The notes under the pieces: model-generated
What the model was told of the DNA's origin: nothing
The model's database searches: none
Seen by the model: the letters and a program-made list of their open reading frames with translations, nothing else
In this document: positions 6,430 to 14,532 of the stretch, in pieces
Numbering within the stretch: the first letter of the stretch is position 1
How the letters are laid out: the number at the start of each line of letters is the position of its first letter
Assembly: GCA_045635565.1 (NCBI GenBank)
Contig: JAZTVX010000068.1
Location: forward strand, 1 to 28,598
Source: RGIG4140 sp045635565
GTDB lineage: Bacteria; Pseudomonadota; Alphaproteobacteria; CAAHEQ01; UBA3637
DNA: 28,598 bases
Direction: 5' to 3'
Position numbers and translations under genes: made by a program

Positions 6430-7749
6430 TTACCAGCCTCCCTTCGAACGATGATACGATTGAGAAAATAAATCATCCAACCGAAAACCGGACGGTTCTT
6501 CTTCCGATATTTCAAAAACCGGTTCGGCAAAAGTCAAAGCCAAAGCATCCCCCCTGTCCGGAGAACGCCCCAAACGTCGTTTGATGCTGTCTTTATCTTC
6601 TAACTGTAACCGTCCCAATTTATCATATTTTTTGTTGACACATGTCAAGTCGCCTAAAATATAAATATCATCACTCGGCAAACAAACAGGAGCCGGTTCT
6701 GATAACCACAACCGAATATTATCCCACATCTCTGCCCGACGATTGACATACCTATCCGACGAGATGGCTTTTTCCCCGAAATATATCCCTCGGACGATAC
6801 GACGAAATCCCCTATCTTTTAAAATATCATAAACACCGGCTCCCTGCCCGCCGATATCTAAAAAAACACGATCAGGATGTAACGTTTTAATCATATGCGT
6901 TGTAATGTTAGCAACTTCAACCGTATCTTTTTTACGGTACGTTTCAAAACGCAGACACATACGTCCCCGTCTGAAACAAAACACAGTTTCATCATCACCG
7001 AATCGAGCAATATCTAAACCGATAATCAACGGTCCCTTTGTATCAAACAACGGTGTTTTGAAAGCTTTTTGGACAAGTGTTGCCCCTATCAATTTCGCAT
7101 TACCTTGTGTGATTGGTTCACCGAGCCAGATATGAGCATAATCTTGGGGTGTTTTTTCCAAACAACGATGGGCTAAATCAATCATTTCTTTCGGGCAAAA
7201 AGGATTATCCGTGTAATTCACTTTTTGAATCCAAACATTATCATCCGGTCGGGCTGCCAAAGCAACCCATATCGGGTCATTTTCTTCTTGACGGTTCATT
7301 GTAATCCAAATTTCAGAATCAGGTTTTCGAATGGTCGGTTCCAAAATGTCCCACGATTTTTTTGTAATCGTTTGTGCTTCTTCTATCCATGCAATATCAG
7401 CCCCTTCCAGTGATTTAATTTTTTGAGGGTCTTGGTCACGCAACCCTTTAAATACAAAAACGGTTCCCGTAATTTTGTTTTCTATCTTGTTATCAAAAAC
7501 TTTGTAATCCGTCAGCCCATAATAGGAAATACGGTCCGATAGCAACTTATAAACCGAATCTTTAATAGAACTTTGAATTTCACGCAAACAGACAATAAAT
7601 AATTTTTTCATACGACCTAAAAACAACAAACTGTCAGCAAACGCATATGATTTACCACCGGCACGACCACCGTAACAAAATTTAATGCGTTTTTTCATTG
7701 TCAGCAACGGTTTAAATATTTTCGGAATTTGAGCAGTTATTTGTTTCAT
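6430..7749 (-). CDS. terL: Phage terminase large subunit
   Basis: A 439-aa DNA-packaging ATPase/nuclease that docks on the portal and pumps DNA into the prohead. The ATPase half has Walker A GGRAGGKS (about 27-34) and Walker B ADIAWIEEAQ (about 117-126). The RNase H-like nuclease half has acidic residues in GLDIARFGDD (D246), VFLDIGG (D298) and DRGDAL (D398/D401). All catalytic positions seen are intact. Length is normal for the PBSX/Terminase_3-like group. The start at 7749 is chosen because the upstream small-subunit gene stops at 7763 and a purine-rich AAGAAAG lies between; 7770 is an alternative. It is the last gene of the leftward packaging unit. Confidence 0.93.
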   Translation of the reverse strand: MKQITAQIPKIFKPLLTMKKRIKFCYGGRAGGKSYAFADSLLFLGRMKKLFIVCLREIQSSIKDSVYKLLSDRISYYGLTDYKVFDNKIENKITGTVFVFKGLRDQDPQKIKSLEGADIAWIEEAQTITKKSWDILEPTIRKPDSEIWITMNRQEENDPIWVALAARPDDNVWIQKVNYTDNPFCPKEMIDLAHRCLEKTPQDYAHIWLGEPITQGNAKLIGATLVQKAFKTPLFDTKGPLIIGLDIARFGDDETVFCFRRGRMCLRFETYRKKDTVEVANITTHMIKTLHPDRVFLDIGGQGAGVYDILKDRGFRRIVRGIYFGEKAISSDRYVNRRAEMWDNIRLWLSEPAPVCLPSDDIYILGDLTCVNKKYDKLGRLQLEDKDSIKRRLGRSPDRGDALALTFAEPVFEISEEEPSGFRLDDLFSQSYHRSKGGW

Positions 7750-7762
7750 ATGATTTTCTTTC

Positions 7763-8224
7763 TTAAACATAACGTATCGGAGAAAACGGGACATGTCCCG
7801 TCATATCGGCATACGAAAAACAAACATCATCTGCTTCATCAGAAACAAACGCTGTTGATTGCATTGAATAAGCAGAAGAATCTACCGAAGACGAAACGGA
7901 ACTTGTTTCTATATCTGATGTCAATTGTGTTGAGTCCGGTTTAGTCTTATCGATAAATTCAACGAGAATTTGAGGTAACGTATCCGTGAGTTTCTCAGAT
8001 TCTTTTTCTTTTTTATCTGAATACAAAGAAAACAACTTACCTTTTAATTCTTCCGAACGCAAAGCGGCCGTAAAATCAGGTTTCGGCAGTTGATTGAGTG
8101 CCATTTCCTGAATTTCACATAATTTCAAAAAACTGTCCGTCGTTGTGTAAGTCAAATTATCCGATGACGATATCGACTGATGTGAACAGCCAATCGGATA
8201 AAATGAAAAAGTTGATTGTGACAT
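7763..8224 (-). CDS. Probable phage terminase small subunit
   Basis: A 153-aa protein directly before terL (13-nt gap to the chosen terL start). The central helix pair (FTAALRSEELKGKLFSLY) resembles the C-terminal region of small terminases that recognise phage DNA and regulate the motor. The C-terminal 60 residues are Ser/Asp-rich and low complexity. A clear N-terminal helix-turn-helix is not visible, so the call rests on position and the central motif. The start at 8224 follows AAGGAA; a longer frame to 8344 would run through a long hairpin and lacks a site. Confidence 0.65.
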   Translation of the reverse strand: MSQSTFSFYPIGCSHQSISSSDNLTYTTTDSFLKLCEIQEMALNQLPKPDFTAALRSEELKGKLFSLYSDKKEKESEKLTDTLPQILVEFIDKTKPDSTQLTSDIETSSVSSSVDSSAYSMQSTAFVSDEADDVCFSYADMTGHVPFSPIRYV

Positions 8225-8308
8225 GATTATTCCTTTTGCCGATAGTAACAGCATTGTTCCTTGATTAAACGTAAAAAAACAGGCAATACCCGTTCGATAA
8301 TGATTGAT

Positions 8309-8338
8309 AAACAGATGATGCACGAGCATCATCTGTTT
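8309..8338. repeat. Perfect 13-bp stem-loop before the small terminase gene
   Basis: Arms AAACAGATGATGC (8309-8321) and GCATCATCTGTTT (8326-8338) around a 4-nt loop. Outer GATTGA/TCAATC arms extend pairing past a small bulge (about 8302-8346). It could be a terminator in the plus direction, a regulatory hairpin, or a packaging recognition site for the adjacent terminase. Confidence 0.8.
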
Positions 8339-8381
8339 TGTCAATCGGATGTAAAAAGAAAAGAAAGAAAAAAAATAATGT

Positions 8382-8415
8382 AATATACTGAAAATGATTT
8401 TGTTTTAAACAAAAT
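8382..8415 (-). promoter_or_regulatory. Candidate promoter and overlapping palindrome for terS-terL
   Basis: Minus strand: -10 TATATT (8382-8387) and a weak -35 GTTTAA (8405-8410) 17 nt upstream. The -35 lies inside a palindrome with 9-bp arms, ATTTTGTTT-T-AAACAAAAT (8397-8415), placed like an operator. A terminator just upstream (8445-8480) means the terminase genes need their own promoter. Confidence 0.45.
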
Positions 8416-8444
8416 AAATACCCAAACAAAACATCTGTCCACCT

Positions 8445-8480
8445 AAAAAAAAATCCAACCCATACGGATTGGATTTTTTT
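8445..8480 (-). terminator. Rho-independent terminator of tRNA-Lys
   Basis: Minus strand: AATCCAA, a 10-nt loop region and TTGGATT with A-runs before and a long T-run after. It starts immediately after the encoded CCA of the tRNA. Confidence 0.85.
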
Positions 8481-8556
<76 letters not shown>

Positions 8557-8567
8557 GAAACAGATCT

Positions 8568-8596
8568 TTTATATCTCATTTTTTTTCAAAAAGCAA
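8568..8596 (-). promoter_or_regulatory. Promoter of tRNA-Lys
   Basis: Minus strand: TTGCTT (8591-8596), 17-nt spacer, TATAAA (8568-8573). The predicted start is a few nt before the mature 5' end at 8556. Confidence 0.65.
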
Positions 8597-8664
8597 GATT
8601 TATTTTTATAAGTATCTGTTTTTTACTTTATCATCCCGTCTAAATAACAGGATATGTATCTGTA

Positions 8665-10332
8665 TCACACATTTTCAGACGGTTTTGACAAATCTGTTTG
8701 AATGGCCGTAAATGTTTGGTCTAAAACACTTTCAAAAACACGGGCTTGAGGCATTTGAGCAACAACGGTCCCTATCATTTGTCGATACAACGGCAACAAT
8801 AACGGTTGTGCCGATACCGTCGGAACGGCATCTTTAACCAACTGTGTGATTGTCTGGATACAATTCAAGGTTTTCATAATTTCTTTATCAGCATTAACAA
8901 CCCCCGTACTTTCAACGTGTATCAACATACCCCGTAATTTTTCCGATTTAAGTAAATGAACAGCCTTATCAATCATTTCGGCAGAATATCCTTCTGTATT
9001 ATCAACAAATTGAGCCAAATTTTCAGCCGAAAAACACGCACAAATCATTTCGGCTTTCAATCGATACAAATCTGCGATAAAACGTTGCATATCGTTTTGA
9101 CGTTCCTGATTGCGTAACGTACCGAAATTGGTTTTCTTTTCAACAGCCGTTGCTGTATCTTGTGCATTAGAGTTGCCCCGCATAATATCAGACACACCTG
9201 TGATTTCAAAAATACGTTGAATCACATCTTCTCGCCGACGAGCCAATTGTTCCAATGCCGTGACATATTGTTCAATGGGAACAAAATCGATAACTCCCCG
9301 AATCCCACCGGCTTCCTTTAACTTATCAAATTCAGACAAAGAAACCAATGTCACGTCTTTTTCAAAAATATCAGCCAACCGATGAAAAGCGTTATCATAC
9401 ACACCACTGACTTTAATCGCCTGTAACGTCAAACGCATTCGGTCGGTAATACCGTTTAATTCATTCATCATTTGCCGAATCATGGCATAATCGGGAACAG
9501 GAATTAAACTGTCATTGGATAAAGTCGCAAAAATCGGTTTCGGACACGGGAAAAAACCGGTCAAATGAAACGGGTCATCGGCCACTTTGATAAACGCATC
9601 GGGCGAAGACGGTGATATCCAATAAATACGTCGTGTCGTTTTATCCCATACTTCGTATAAACAAATGTGACGTGAATCATCTCCATCTAAACGCAAACGC
9701 AACAAATCAACGGCTTGTTGACCAAAATGTTGTAATACGTCATGCGTATTTAAAAAGATTTTTTTGGCAATCCATGTCACATCTTCCCATACACCAACGT
9801 GATCCGTATCTGCTAAAAAATAACACGGGTCAACATAATGTGTTTCAACACATTCTTTATCAATGACATCAAGTGTTTTATCATCTTGAATCGATACAGA
9901 TTGAAATGTCGGACAATATGTTTCAAACAACAAACCACATCCCGAAATCAGATAATCGTTTCGAGCATATTTGACAACGCTATCAAAATCAAACTGCGTT
10001 AAATTCCATTCAAGTACCCGTTCCAAAATTTTACAGGCCAACCGTTCAACGGGATTAGCCAACTTGTTAATCCGTTCAATATATGGTTGAGGACGCTTAA
10101 AATACAAAAACGGTTTTTGTGTTTCAATACCGGACCAAAAAATATTATAAGCCCCTGTTCCCATATCGCCGTAAATATCTTGGGCTTGCGTTGCCCGATA
10201 GGCCTCCCGTGTCTTTTTGACTAATTCATAATACGGTTGATAGACCTGTTCGGCATGCGTTAATTTATCAAGCCACTCTCGCACGGCTTCTTTTTCTGTC
10301 ATCAGTTGAGATGAATTATTATTTTCAGACAT
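8665..10332 (-). CDS. Phage portal (head-tail connector) protein
   Basis: A 555-aa protein that would form the dodecameric DNA gate at one capsid vertex and dock the terminase. Features typical of podovirus portals: an N-terminal helical region with WLDKLTHAEQVYQPYYELVKK, then GTGAYNIFWSGIETQKPFLYFKRPQPYIER, a wing with YEVWDKTTRRIYWISP, and the stem-helix region MNELNGITDRMRLTLQAIK followed by ITGVSDIMRGNSNAQDTATAVEKK. Length is in the usual range. ATG at 10332 follows AAAGGGG. It follows the GroES-like gene by 15 nt and precedes the tRNA. Confidence 0.9.
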   Translation of the reverse strand: MSENNNSSQLMTEKEAVREWLDKLTHAEQVYQPYYELVKKTREAYRATQAQDIYGDMGTGAYNIFWSGIETQKPFLYFKRPQPYIERINKLANPVERLACKILERVLEWNLTQFDFDSVVKYARNDYLISGCGLLFETYCPTFQSVSIQDDKTLDVIDKECVETHYVDPCYFLADTDHVGVWEDVTWIAKKIFLNTHDVLQHFGQQAVDLLRLRLDGDDSRHICLYEVWDKTTRRIYWISPSSPDAFIKVADDPFHLTGFFPCPKPIFATLSNDSLIPVPDYAMIRQMMNELNGITDRMRLTLQAIKVSGVYDNAFHRLADIFEKDVTLVSLSEFDKLKEAGGIRGVIDFVPIEQYVTALEQLARRREDVIQRIFEITGVSDIMRGNSNAQDTATAVEKKTNFGTLRNQERQNDMQRFIADLYRLKAEMICACFSAENLAQFVDNTEGYSAEMIDKAVHLLKSEKLRGMLIHVESTGVVNADKEIMKTLNCIQTITQLVKDAVPTVSAQPLLLPLYRQMIGTVVAQMPQARVFESVLDQTFTAIQTDLSKPSENV

Positions 10333-10347
10333 CTTTTTCCCCTTTAT

Positions 10348-10605
10348 TTAACTGACTGTTTCAAATCGCCCCAACAAACTGCGTTCCCGAATGACGACAA
10401 CATGTTCATCATACGTCGGCAATTCATCAAAAACGTGAAATAAAACTCGATCACCCACATTCACCGAATGAACGAGCGGGCCGACACTTTCAACCGTGCC
10501 GACAGTTCGTGTCTGGGGTGTATGAAGTGTGATAATATTCCCTTTTTCGGGCTTATCTAAACGGACAAAAATACGATCCGAAACAGCATTCGGTTTGTTT
10601 TTCAT
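10348..10605 (-). CDS. GroES-like co-chaperonin, phage-type
   Basis: An 85-aa protein matching the Cpn10 fold: DRIFVRLD at the N-terminus, VGTVESVGP, VNVGDRVLFHVFDELPTY, then HVVVIRERSLLGRF. The mobile loop region (about 18-35) keeps a hydrophobic NIITL in place of the GroEL-binding IVL motif of GroES. It is shorter than the usual 95-97 residues, mainly in the roof-loop area. No groEL is next to it, so it would work with the host chaperonin, as phage T4 gp31 does for its capsid protein. It lies between the scaffold-like and portal genes, which supports a head-assembly role. ATG at 10605 follows GAAAGGAG. Confidence 0.88.
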   Translation of the reverse strand: MKNKPNAVSDRIFVRLDKPEKGNIITLHTPQTRTVGTVESVGPLVHSVNVGDRVLFHVFDELPTYDEHVVVIRERSLLGRFETVS

Positions 10606-10618
10606 ATGTAACTCCTTT

Positions 10619-10694
10619 CAAAACAAGGTGCCGTTACCGACACCTTGTGTGCATGATTAACGGTTGTTCCATTTAAACCATATCCGATGGTTTA
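10619..10694 (-). promoter_or_regulatory. Two hairpins between the scaffold and GroES-like genes
   Basis: Leftward order: TAAACCAT/ATGGTTTA (10674-10694) right after the scaffold stop, then a 10-bp stem CAAGGTGTCG/CGGCACCTTG with a GTAA tetraloop (10624-10647) followed by GTTTTG. The second looks like a weak terminator or an mRNA-stabilising hairpin placed before the ribosome site of the co-chaperonin gene. Confidence 0.6.
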
Positions 10695-10695
10695 C

Positions 10696-11706
10696 CTAAT
10701 GAGAAGCCAACCGACATTTAATCATGGCTTCTTCCAATAATTCCCGTGTGGAACGACCTTTTGCCGGCATGAGTTGTGTTTCCCCTTTACCGGTCGGTAC
10801 AAAAGAAACGGCTTTGGCTTTACCGGCTTCACGGGCTTTTTCACGGATTAAGTCGGCTAATTTTTCCTGTATCAGTTTTTCACGAACACATGGATTGCAC
10901 CAAATGGCCATATCATAGGCTTCGTCAATACCGGAAGCCTGCCCTGTTTGTAATAATCGGATAACCATATCTCGCACAACGGCATGATGTGGAAATTTAA
11001 ACAGACCGGAACTGTCTTTTTGTGTTAAAACAGAATCGAACCAAGCCTTCGCCATCTCCCGACGACGACGGACAAAATAATCACCGACTGTTTCCGATGC
11101 CGATAATGTATTCATAAAACGTTCCCATTTTTCATGAGGTGTCGGATTGATATAAATCCGTTCTAAAACGGATAAGGCTTCCCGTGGATTTGTTTCAAGC
11201 ATATATTCGATGAATGCCATTTTTTCAACCCAATCTCTCGGGCTTTCCGTTTCATCGGATAATTTATGAAAACACTTCAACTGATGCAGGGAATCAAGCC
11301 AACTTTTTTGTGACAATTCCTGACGCAAAGCATCGGCTTCCTGACAGGTTTCCTCATCCAAGGCACATAAATAATCTTGCCATTCTTTGTCCAAACATAA
11401 AAATTTTTGGGCAAATTCCGGTGAAAACCGTGATGGGATTTTGATACAAATCATCGTATCTTTAATGGGTTCTGTCTGTCCGCCTAGTGTCATGGGTGTT
11501 GACGAAACGGACGAATTATCAACAGACACTCCTTCCGTCGGACATGCAGTACCATCAAAATCGGTATCACACCCATTTTGACACATGGTATCAGTATCAG
11601 ATGTTGCCGATACAGAAAAAACATCATCATTTATCCCCAGTTGATGTTTTATTCGAGCCATGTTTTGTTCTAAAATTTCTCTTGTTGTTTGTGTGTTATT
11701 GTTCAT
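10696..11706 (-). CDS. Phage scaffold-like structural protein
   Basis: A 336-aa acidic protein. Residues about 30-75 are Ser/Thr/Asp-rich and likely disordered. The centre is helical. The C-terminal part carries a block common in podovirus proteins near the portal: IDEAYDMAIWCNPCVREKL, then a Lys/Glu-rich helix (KLADLIREKAREAGKAK), a Gly/Pro linker and a final helix RSTRELLEEAM. That layout (acidic, helical, charged C-terminal helix) fits internal scaffolds that guide capsid assembly. The block match is from memory, so the call is inference. ATG at 11706 follows AAGGAAAATTTGGA. Confidence 0.65.
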   Translation of the reverse strand: MNNNTQTTREILEQNMARIKHQLGINDDVFSVSATSDTDTMCQNGCDTDFDGTACPTEGVSVDNSSVSSTPMTLGGQTEPIKDTMICIKIPSRFSPEFAQKFLCLDKEWQDYLCALDEETCQEADALRQELSQKSWLDSLHQLKCFHKLSDETESPRDWVEKMAFIEYMLETNPREALSVLERIYINPTPHEKWERFMNTLSASETVGDYFVRRRREMAKAWFDSVLTQKDSSGLFKFPHHAVVRDMVIRLLQTGQASGIDEAYDMAIWCNPCVREKLIQEKLADLIREKAREAGKAKAVSFVPTGKGETQLMPAKGRSTRELLEEAMIKCRLASH

Positions 11707-11926
11707 TCCAAATTTTCCTTTTATAGTTTTGAAGAAAAGTTGCCAACATCTCCTGTCGCAACCGTTGTTCTTGTTCTGTTCGAATGTGTTGTAACGTTTG
11801 TGATGAATAATCGCTTGACATGGCCAATCCGGTTCGACGTAAATACGAATCGATATCCCGAACAGACGATGCTATTGTACCGTCCGGCAATTGAAATTCA
11901 TCTAACTGTTTCGATATGTAAGTCAT
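11696..11926 (-). CDS. Small phage protein, unknown
   Basis: A 76-aa helical, charged protein (ISKQLDEFQLPDGTIASSVRDIDSYLRRTG). The start at 11926 is preferred because AAAGGGCAG lies 3 nt upstream and the longer frame to 12025 would overlap the holin candidate. Its 3' end overlaps the start of the scaffold-like gene by 11 nt, suggesting translational coupling. Family not recognised. Confidence 0.6.
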   Translation of the reverse strand: MTYISKQLDEFQLPDGTIASSVRDIDSYLRRTGLAMSSDYSSQTLQHIRTEQEQRLRQEMLATFLQNYKRKIWNEQ

Positions 11927-11957
11927 TAACTGCCCTTTTTGTGTTAAAGTTGATAAC

Positions 11958-12098
11958 TTAACCAAAAAGCATGGTAATGACTTTTTCAATCGTTGTCGGA
12001 TCAACGGCAACTCCCGTAGCAGCAATCATTGCCCCGACAAAAAAAGCCGCAATCTTTTTTTGATTCGATTTAATAAATGTTAAAATTCTTTTAGTCAT
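11958..12098 (-). CDS. 46-aa single-span membrane protein, holin candidate
   Basis: A very short gene beginning directly at the stop of the lysozyme gene (TAA then ATG), with ribosome site CAGGAGAA inside the lysozyme 3' end. The protein has a basic N-terminus (MTKRILTFIKSNQKK), one hydrophobic segment (about 16-32, IAAFFVGAMIAATGVAV) and a short amphipathic tail ending ITMLFG. Position beside the lysozyme, charge pattern and size fit a small holin or pinholin that lets the lysozyme reach the peptidoglycan. No homology search was possible. Confidence 0.65.
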   Translation of the reverse strand: MTKRILTFIKSNQKKIAAFFVGAMIAATGVAVDPTTIEKVITMLFG

Positions 12099-12527
12099 TT
12101 AGTTCTCCTGTTGTGTTTCCATGATGTGAGCCAAACGATAAGCCCGTGTTTTGACTTGTTTTGCCCAAAGGCTGTCAAGCATTTCTTCAGATGCTTTGAC
12201 ATAATCTTTTTGTTTGATGGCTTTCAGCATGTTGCGAAACGTCATTAAACCACTTAATCCCATGTTAAAAGCCATTTCAATCAACACCCGTTTTCTAACG
12301 TCATCCAACGTATCAAACCAATCAAATGCCCGAGCACATTCCAATTCAACCCGTCGCAAATCGTTGTCTAATAAAAACAGGGCTTCCGATTTTGAAAGCC
12401 CTGTATCTTCTAAATTTCGTCCGACACCGATGGTTAATCGTCCCGTCGGACAGCGATACGGTTTGAGCATCATGCCTTCGTGACGACACAATCGATTTTT
12501 GAAATCATCGGTAATTGCCGTTATCAT
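12099..12527 (-). CDS. Phage lysozyme (endolysin), glycoside hydrolase family 24
   Basis: A 142-aa T4-type lysozyme cutting the MurNAc-GlcNAc bond at the end of infection. The catalytic region is RHEGMMLKPYRCPTGRLTIGVGR: Glu17, Cys26 in the place of the T4 Asp20, and Thr32, giving the E-8-C-5-T spacing known from one branch of the family. The C-terminal lobe has the usual AFNMGLSGLMTFRNML. There is no signal or SAR segment, so export depends on a holin; candidates are the genes on both sides. ATG at 12527 overlaps the end of the preceding gene; the ribosome site (GAGAT) is modest. Confidence 0.92.
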   Translation of the reverse strand: MITAITDDFKNRLCRHEGMMLKPYRCPTGRLTIGVGRNLEDTGLSKSEALFLLDNDLRRVELECARAFDWFDTLDDVRKRVLIEMAFNMGLSGLMTFRNMLKAIKQKDYVKASEEMLDSLWAKQVKTRAYRLAHIMETQQEN

Positions 12528-12762
12528 TTCTTTTTATCTCCTGAATAATCAATGTTTTAAGTTCATCAATTTTTGTTTCAACCCGCACCATATCATCTCG
12601 CAAAACGTATTGTGATGCTTCCTTGGCAACACGAATTTCAAAAACGGATAATTCTTTTTGAATGTCATTGATTTGCCCCAGCAGATAAAAAACAACGGGT
12701 ATCATAATCCCCGTAATCATTTTATGTATCAGTTCATAAAAAGTATCTGTCATTTCAGGCAT
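12505..12762 (-). CDS. Membrane-anchored coiled-coil protein, lysis-cassette candidate
   Basis: An 85-aa protein with a hydrophobic segment near the N-terminus (about 16-33, ITGIMIPVVFYLLG) and a long charged helix after it (SVFEIRVAKEASQYVLRDD...) with heptad-like spacing. Start at 12762 with a very strong AAGGAGG site 5 nt upstream. It overlaps the lysozyme start by 23 nt. The layout resembles holin-associated or i-spanin-like proteins, but no partner o-spanin lipoprotein is seen. Confidence 0.65.
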   Translation of the reverse strand: MPEMTDTFYELIHKMITGIMIPVVFYLLGQINDIQKELSVFEIRVAKEASQYVLRDDMVRVETKIDELKTLIIQEIKRNDNGNYR

Positions 12763-12778
12763 GTATCCTCCTTCATCA

Positions 12779-13273
12779 TTAAGCAAACATTTGATTCAAA
12801 AATGAGGAAGAAAATTTCTGCCCGTTGGTGTTATCAGATAATAAACGTGCCTGACGTTGTGCCGGTGTCAACGTACTATCAAAAGTGACCTGAGCCACCT
12901 GTAACGCTTTTGTTGGTTCGGACGAAGTCGGAACCGATAAAAAGGAAGGATATGACGATTCCGAATAAGACAAATTCTTTACCCCGTTCGATACAGCATT
13001 TATCTGTGATGAATTATCAACCGTATCAGGGATATCTAAAACCGGTTGTTGAACCGGTTGGTCGTTAAAGTAAACACTTTTATCATCTAACATTTTTTGT
13101 TCACGCGATTCTTCTAACAGCCGATTTTGTTCAAATTGTTCAGATAAATTCATCGCATTTTGAAATCCCGTAAAAAAAGAATCCGTCAACCCTGTCACAC
13201 CGGACATATTCAATGGTTTGGGCTGTTGTTGATTGATACGAAAAATGTGATCAACATAATTAAATTTTGACAT
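12779..13273 (-). CDS. Phage structural protein, unknown
   Basis: A 164-aa, Gln/Ser/Asn-rich, mostly disordered-looking protein with an N-terminal aromatic patch (FNYVDHIFRINQQQ) and a C-terminal LTPAQRQARLLSD motif. No membrane segment. It follows the ejection-protein candidate by 15 nt with ribosome site AAAGGAGA. Position between tail and lysis genes suggests a virion-internal or tail-associated part. Family not recognised. Confidence 0.6.
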   Translation of the reverse strand: MSKFNYVDHIFRINQQQPKPLNMSGVTGLTDSFFTGFQNAMNLSEQFEQNRLLEESREQKMLDDKSVYFNDQPVQQPVLDIPDTVDNSSQINAVSNGVKNLSYSESSYPSFLSVPTSSEPTKALQVAQVTFDSTLTPAQRQARLLSDNTNGQKFSSSFLNQMFA

Positions 13274-13288
13274 GTTATTCTCCTTTTC

Positions 13289-13966
13289 CTACATGGCAAA
13301 ACCGGCAGCATAGCCGGCCGTATTGCCAATAGCCGACAATGTATTAAACGTATTGTTCAAACTTTGCTGTTGAGCGGCGGCTTTTTGGTGGGCAATGCCT
13401 TGTTGCGTTGCGTAAATATTGGCTTGATTTTCGTATTCTGTCGGTGTATTTTGCAACAAGGTATATATTTGATTGATACCGGCTTGTCGGGCGTTGTTGG
13501 TAAATGTACCCGCCGTAAGGGCATCTTTCAAACTGTTTGAAAAAGCATCCTGACCTTTTAAAACACTGGTATAGGCTGCTTGATTCAATGCATCATTATG
13601 TTGTGCCGTCAAATCATTCATGGCCCGTTGATAGGCTTCCGAACCGACAGATAAGCCTTGATTGGCTAACCGTGTTTCCAAGTCTGCCGTTTGCGTTTGA
13701 TGTTGAGGCAATAACTTATCCAAATACGCTTGATACGTGGCATTTTCTGCTCGTTGACGTGCCGCATCTGATGCTTCTATACGATAAACCATATCCGGTA
13801 CGGTTGATAAAGATTGTGCCATTTGATTAGCCTCCGTCGCCATAGCAGAGGAGGCATTATCCGATAAGGTTGTATCGACACTTTTTAAGTATGATAAATA
13901 ATTTTCGCCGGCACGGGTATTCGCTTTCACGTTTGTACCCAATACCGAACCAACTGCTTTACTCAT
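13289..13966 (-). CDS. Putative virion internal/DNA-ejection protein
   Basis: A 225-aa, Ala/Gln/Asn-rich helical protein. It has long Ala-rich helices (DAARQRAENATYQAYLDKLL) and a segment LETRLANQGLSVGSEAYQRAMND that I associate with podovirus ejection proteins, then a Gly/Ala-rich C-terminus (AIGNTAGYAAGFAM) that could insert into membrane. The start at 13966 is supported by AAAGGAGAG; the longer frame to 14017 has no site. Short for an ejection protein (others often exceed 400 aa), so it may be one of a reduced set. Confidence 0.6.
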   Translation of the reverse strand: MSKAVGSVLGTNVKANTRAGENYLSYLKSVDTTLSDNASSAMATEANQMAQSLSTVPDMVYRIEASDAARQRAENATYQAYLDKLLPQHQTQTADLETRLANQGLSVGSEAYQRAMNDLTAQHNDALNQAAYTSVLKGQDAFSNSLKDALTAGTFTNNARQAGINQIYTLLQNTPTEYENQANIYATQQGIAHQKAAAQQQSLNNTFNTLSAIGNTAGYAAGFAM

Positions 13967-14031
13967 TTTTTTCTCTCCTTTGTTAAAGTTATGCGTTCCT
14001 CCGCCGAGTGAATACACATGTATTCAAAATG

Positions 14032-14532
14032 TTATAAATATCGACATTCCGACTTCAACATCGAAAAAACAAAGCAATCTTCTTTGTTTTCTCCCAGTTG
14101 TCGCAAAATGCCTTCCTGAACAAATCCCAATCCCCGAACGAGTTTAAGTGATTTTTCATTTGTTGCCTGAACCAAGATGCCAATCCGATGACACTTTAAA
14201 TCACAAAAAGCGACCCGAAACATTTTACGCAACAAACGACGCTGACACCAATGTTTATCAGTGGTGTAAATCGTCCACCAAACATCCTTTTGAGCATATC
14301 CGTCATGAAACAACAACGCTCCGACCAATCGTCCTTGCCAAAAAATCGCTAATGACAAAAAAACACGCAACGAATCAGATGGATAGCCCAATCCGTTACA
14401 TGCCCATTCAATCGTTTCACCCGTTTTATCCCATAAGACATCCGTTAACGGTTGTTGTTTTGCAACAGAAGAAGGAGCAACATCAAAATATTGAACCGTA
14501 TCCGAATTACAAAATGCCTGTTCCATGTTCAT
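14032..14532 (-). CDS. Phage-encoded GNAT-family acetyltransferase
   Basis: A 166-aa protein with the GNAT layout. A central strand pair WQGRLVGALLFHDGY is followed by the acetyl-CoA-binding helix region (RRLLRKMFRVAF, without a clean Q/R-x-x-G-x-A/G signature), then CHRIGILVQATNEKSLKLVRGLGFVQEGILR, the typical motif B ending. Similar proteins occur among structural genes of podoviruses; their substrate is unknown. The start at 14532 follows CAGGGG; an ATG at 14526 is also possible. It overlaps the hub gene by 26 nt. Confidence 0.8.
   Translation of the reverse strand: MNMEQAFCNSDTVQYFDVAPSSVAKQQPLTDVLWDKTGETIEWACNGLGYPSDSLRVFLSLAIFWQGRLVGALLFHDGYAQKDVWWTIYTTDKHWCQRRLLRKMFRVAFCDLKCHRIGILVQATNEKSLKLVRGLGFVQEGILRQLGENKEDCFVFSMLKSECRYL

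Noticed and set aside
11927..12025. N-terminal extension of the 76-aa protein
   Set aside because: It would overlap the 46-aa gene in another frame and has no ribosome site, whereas the inner ATG has one.
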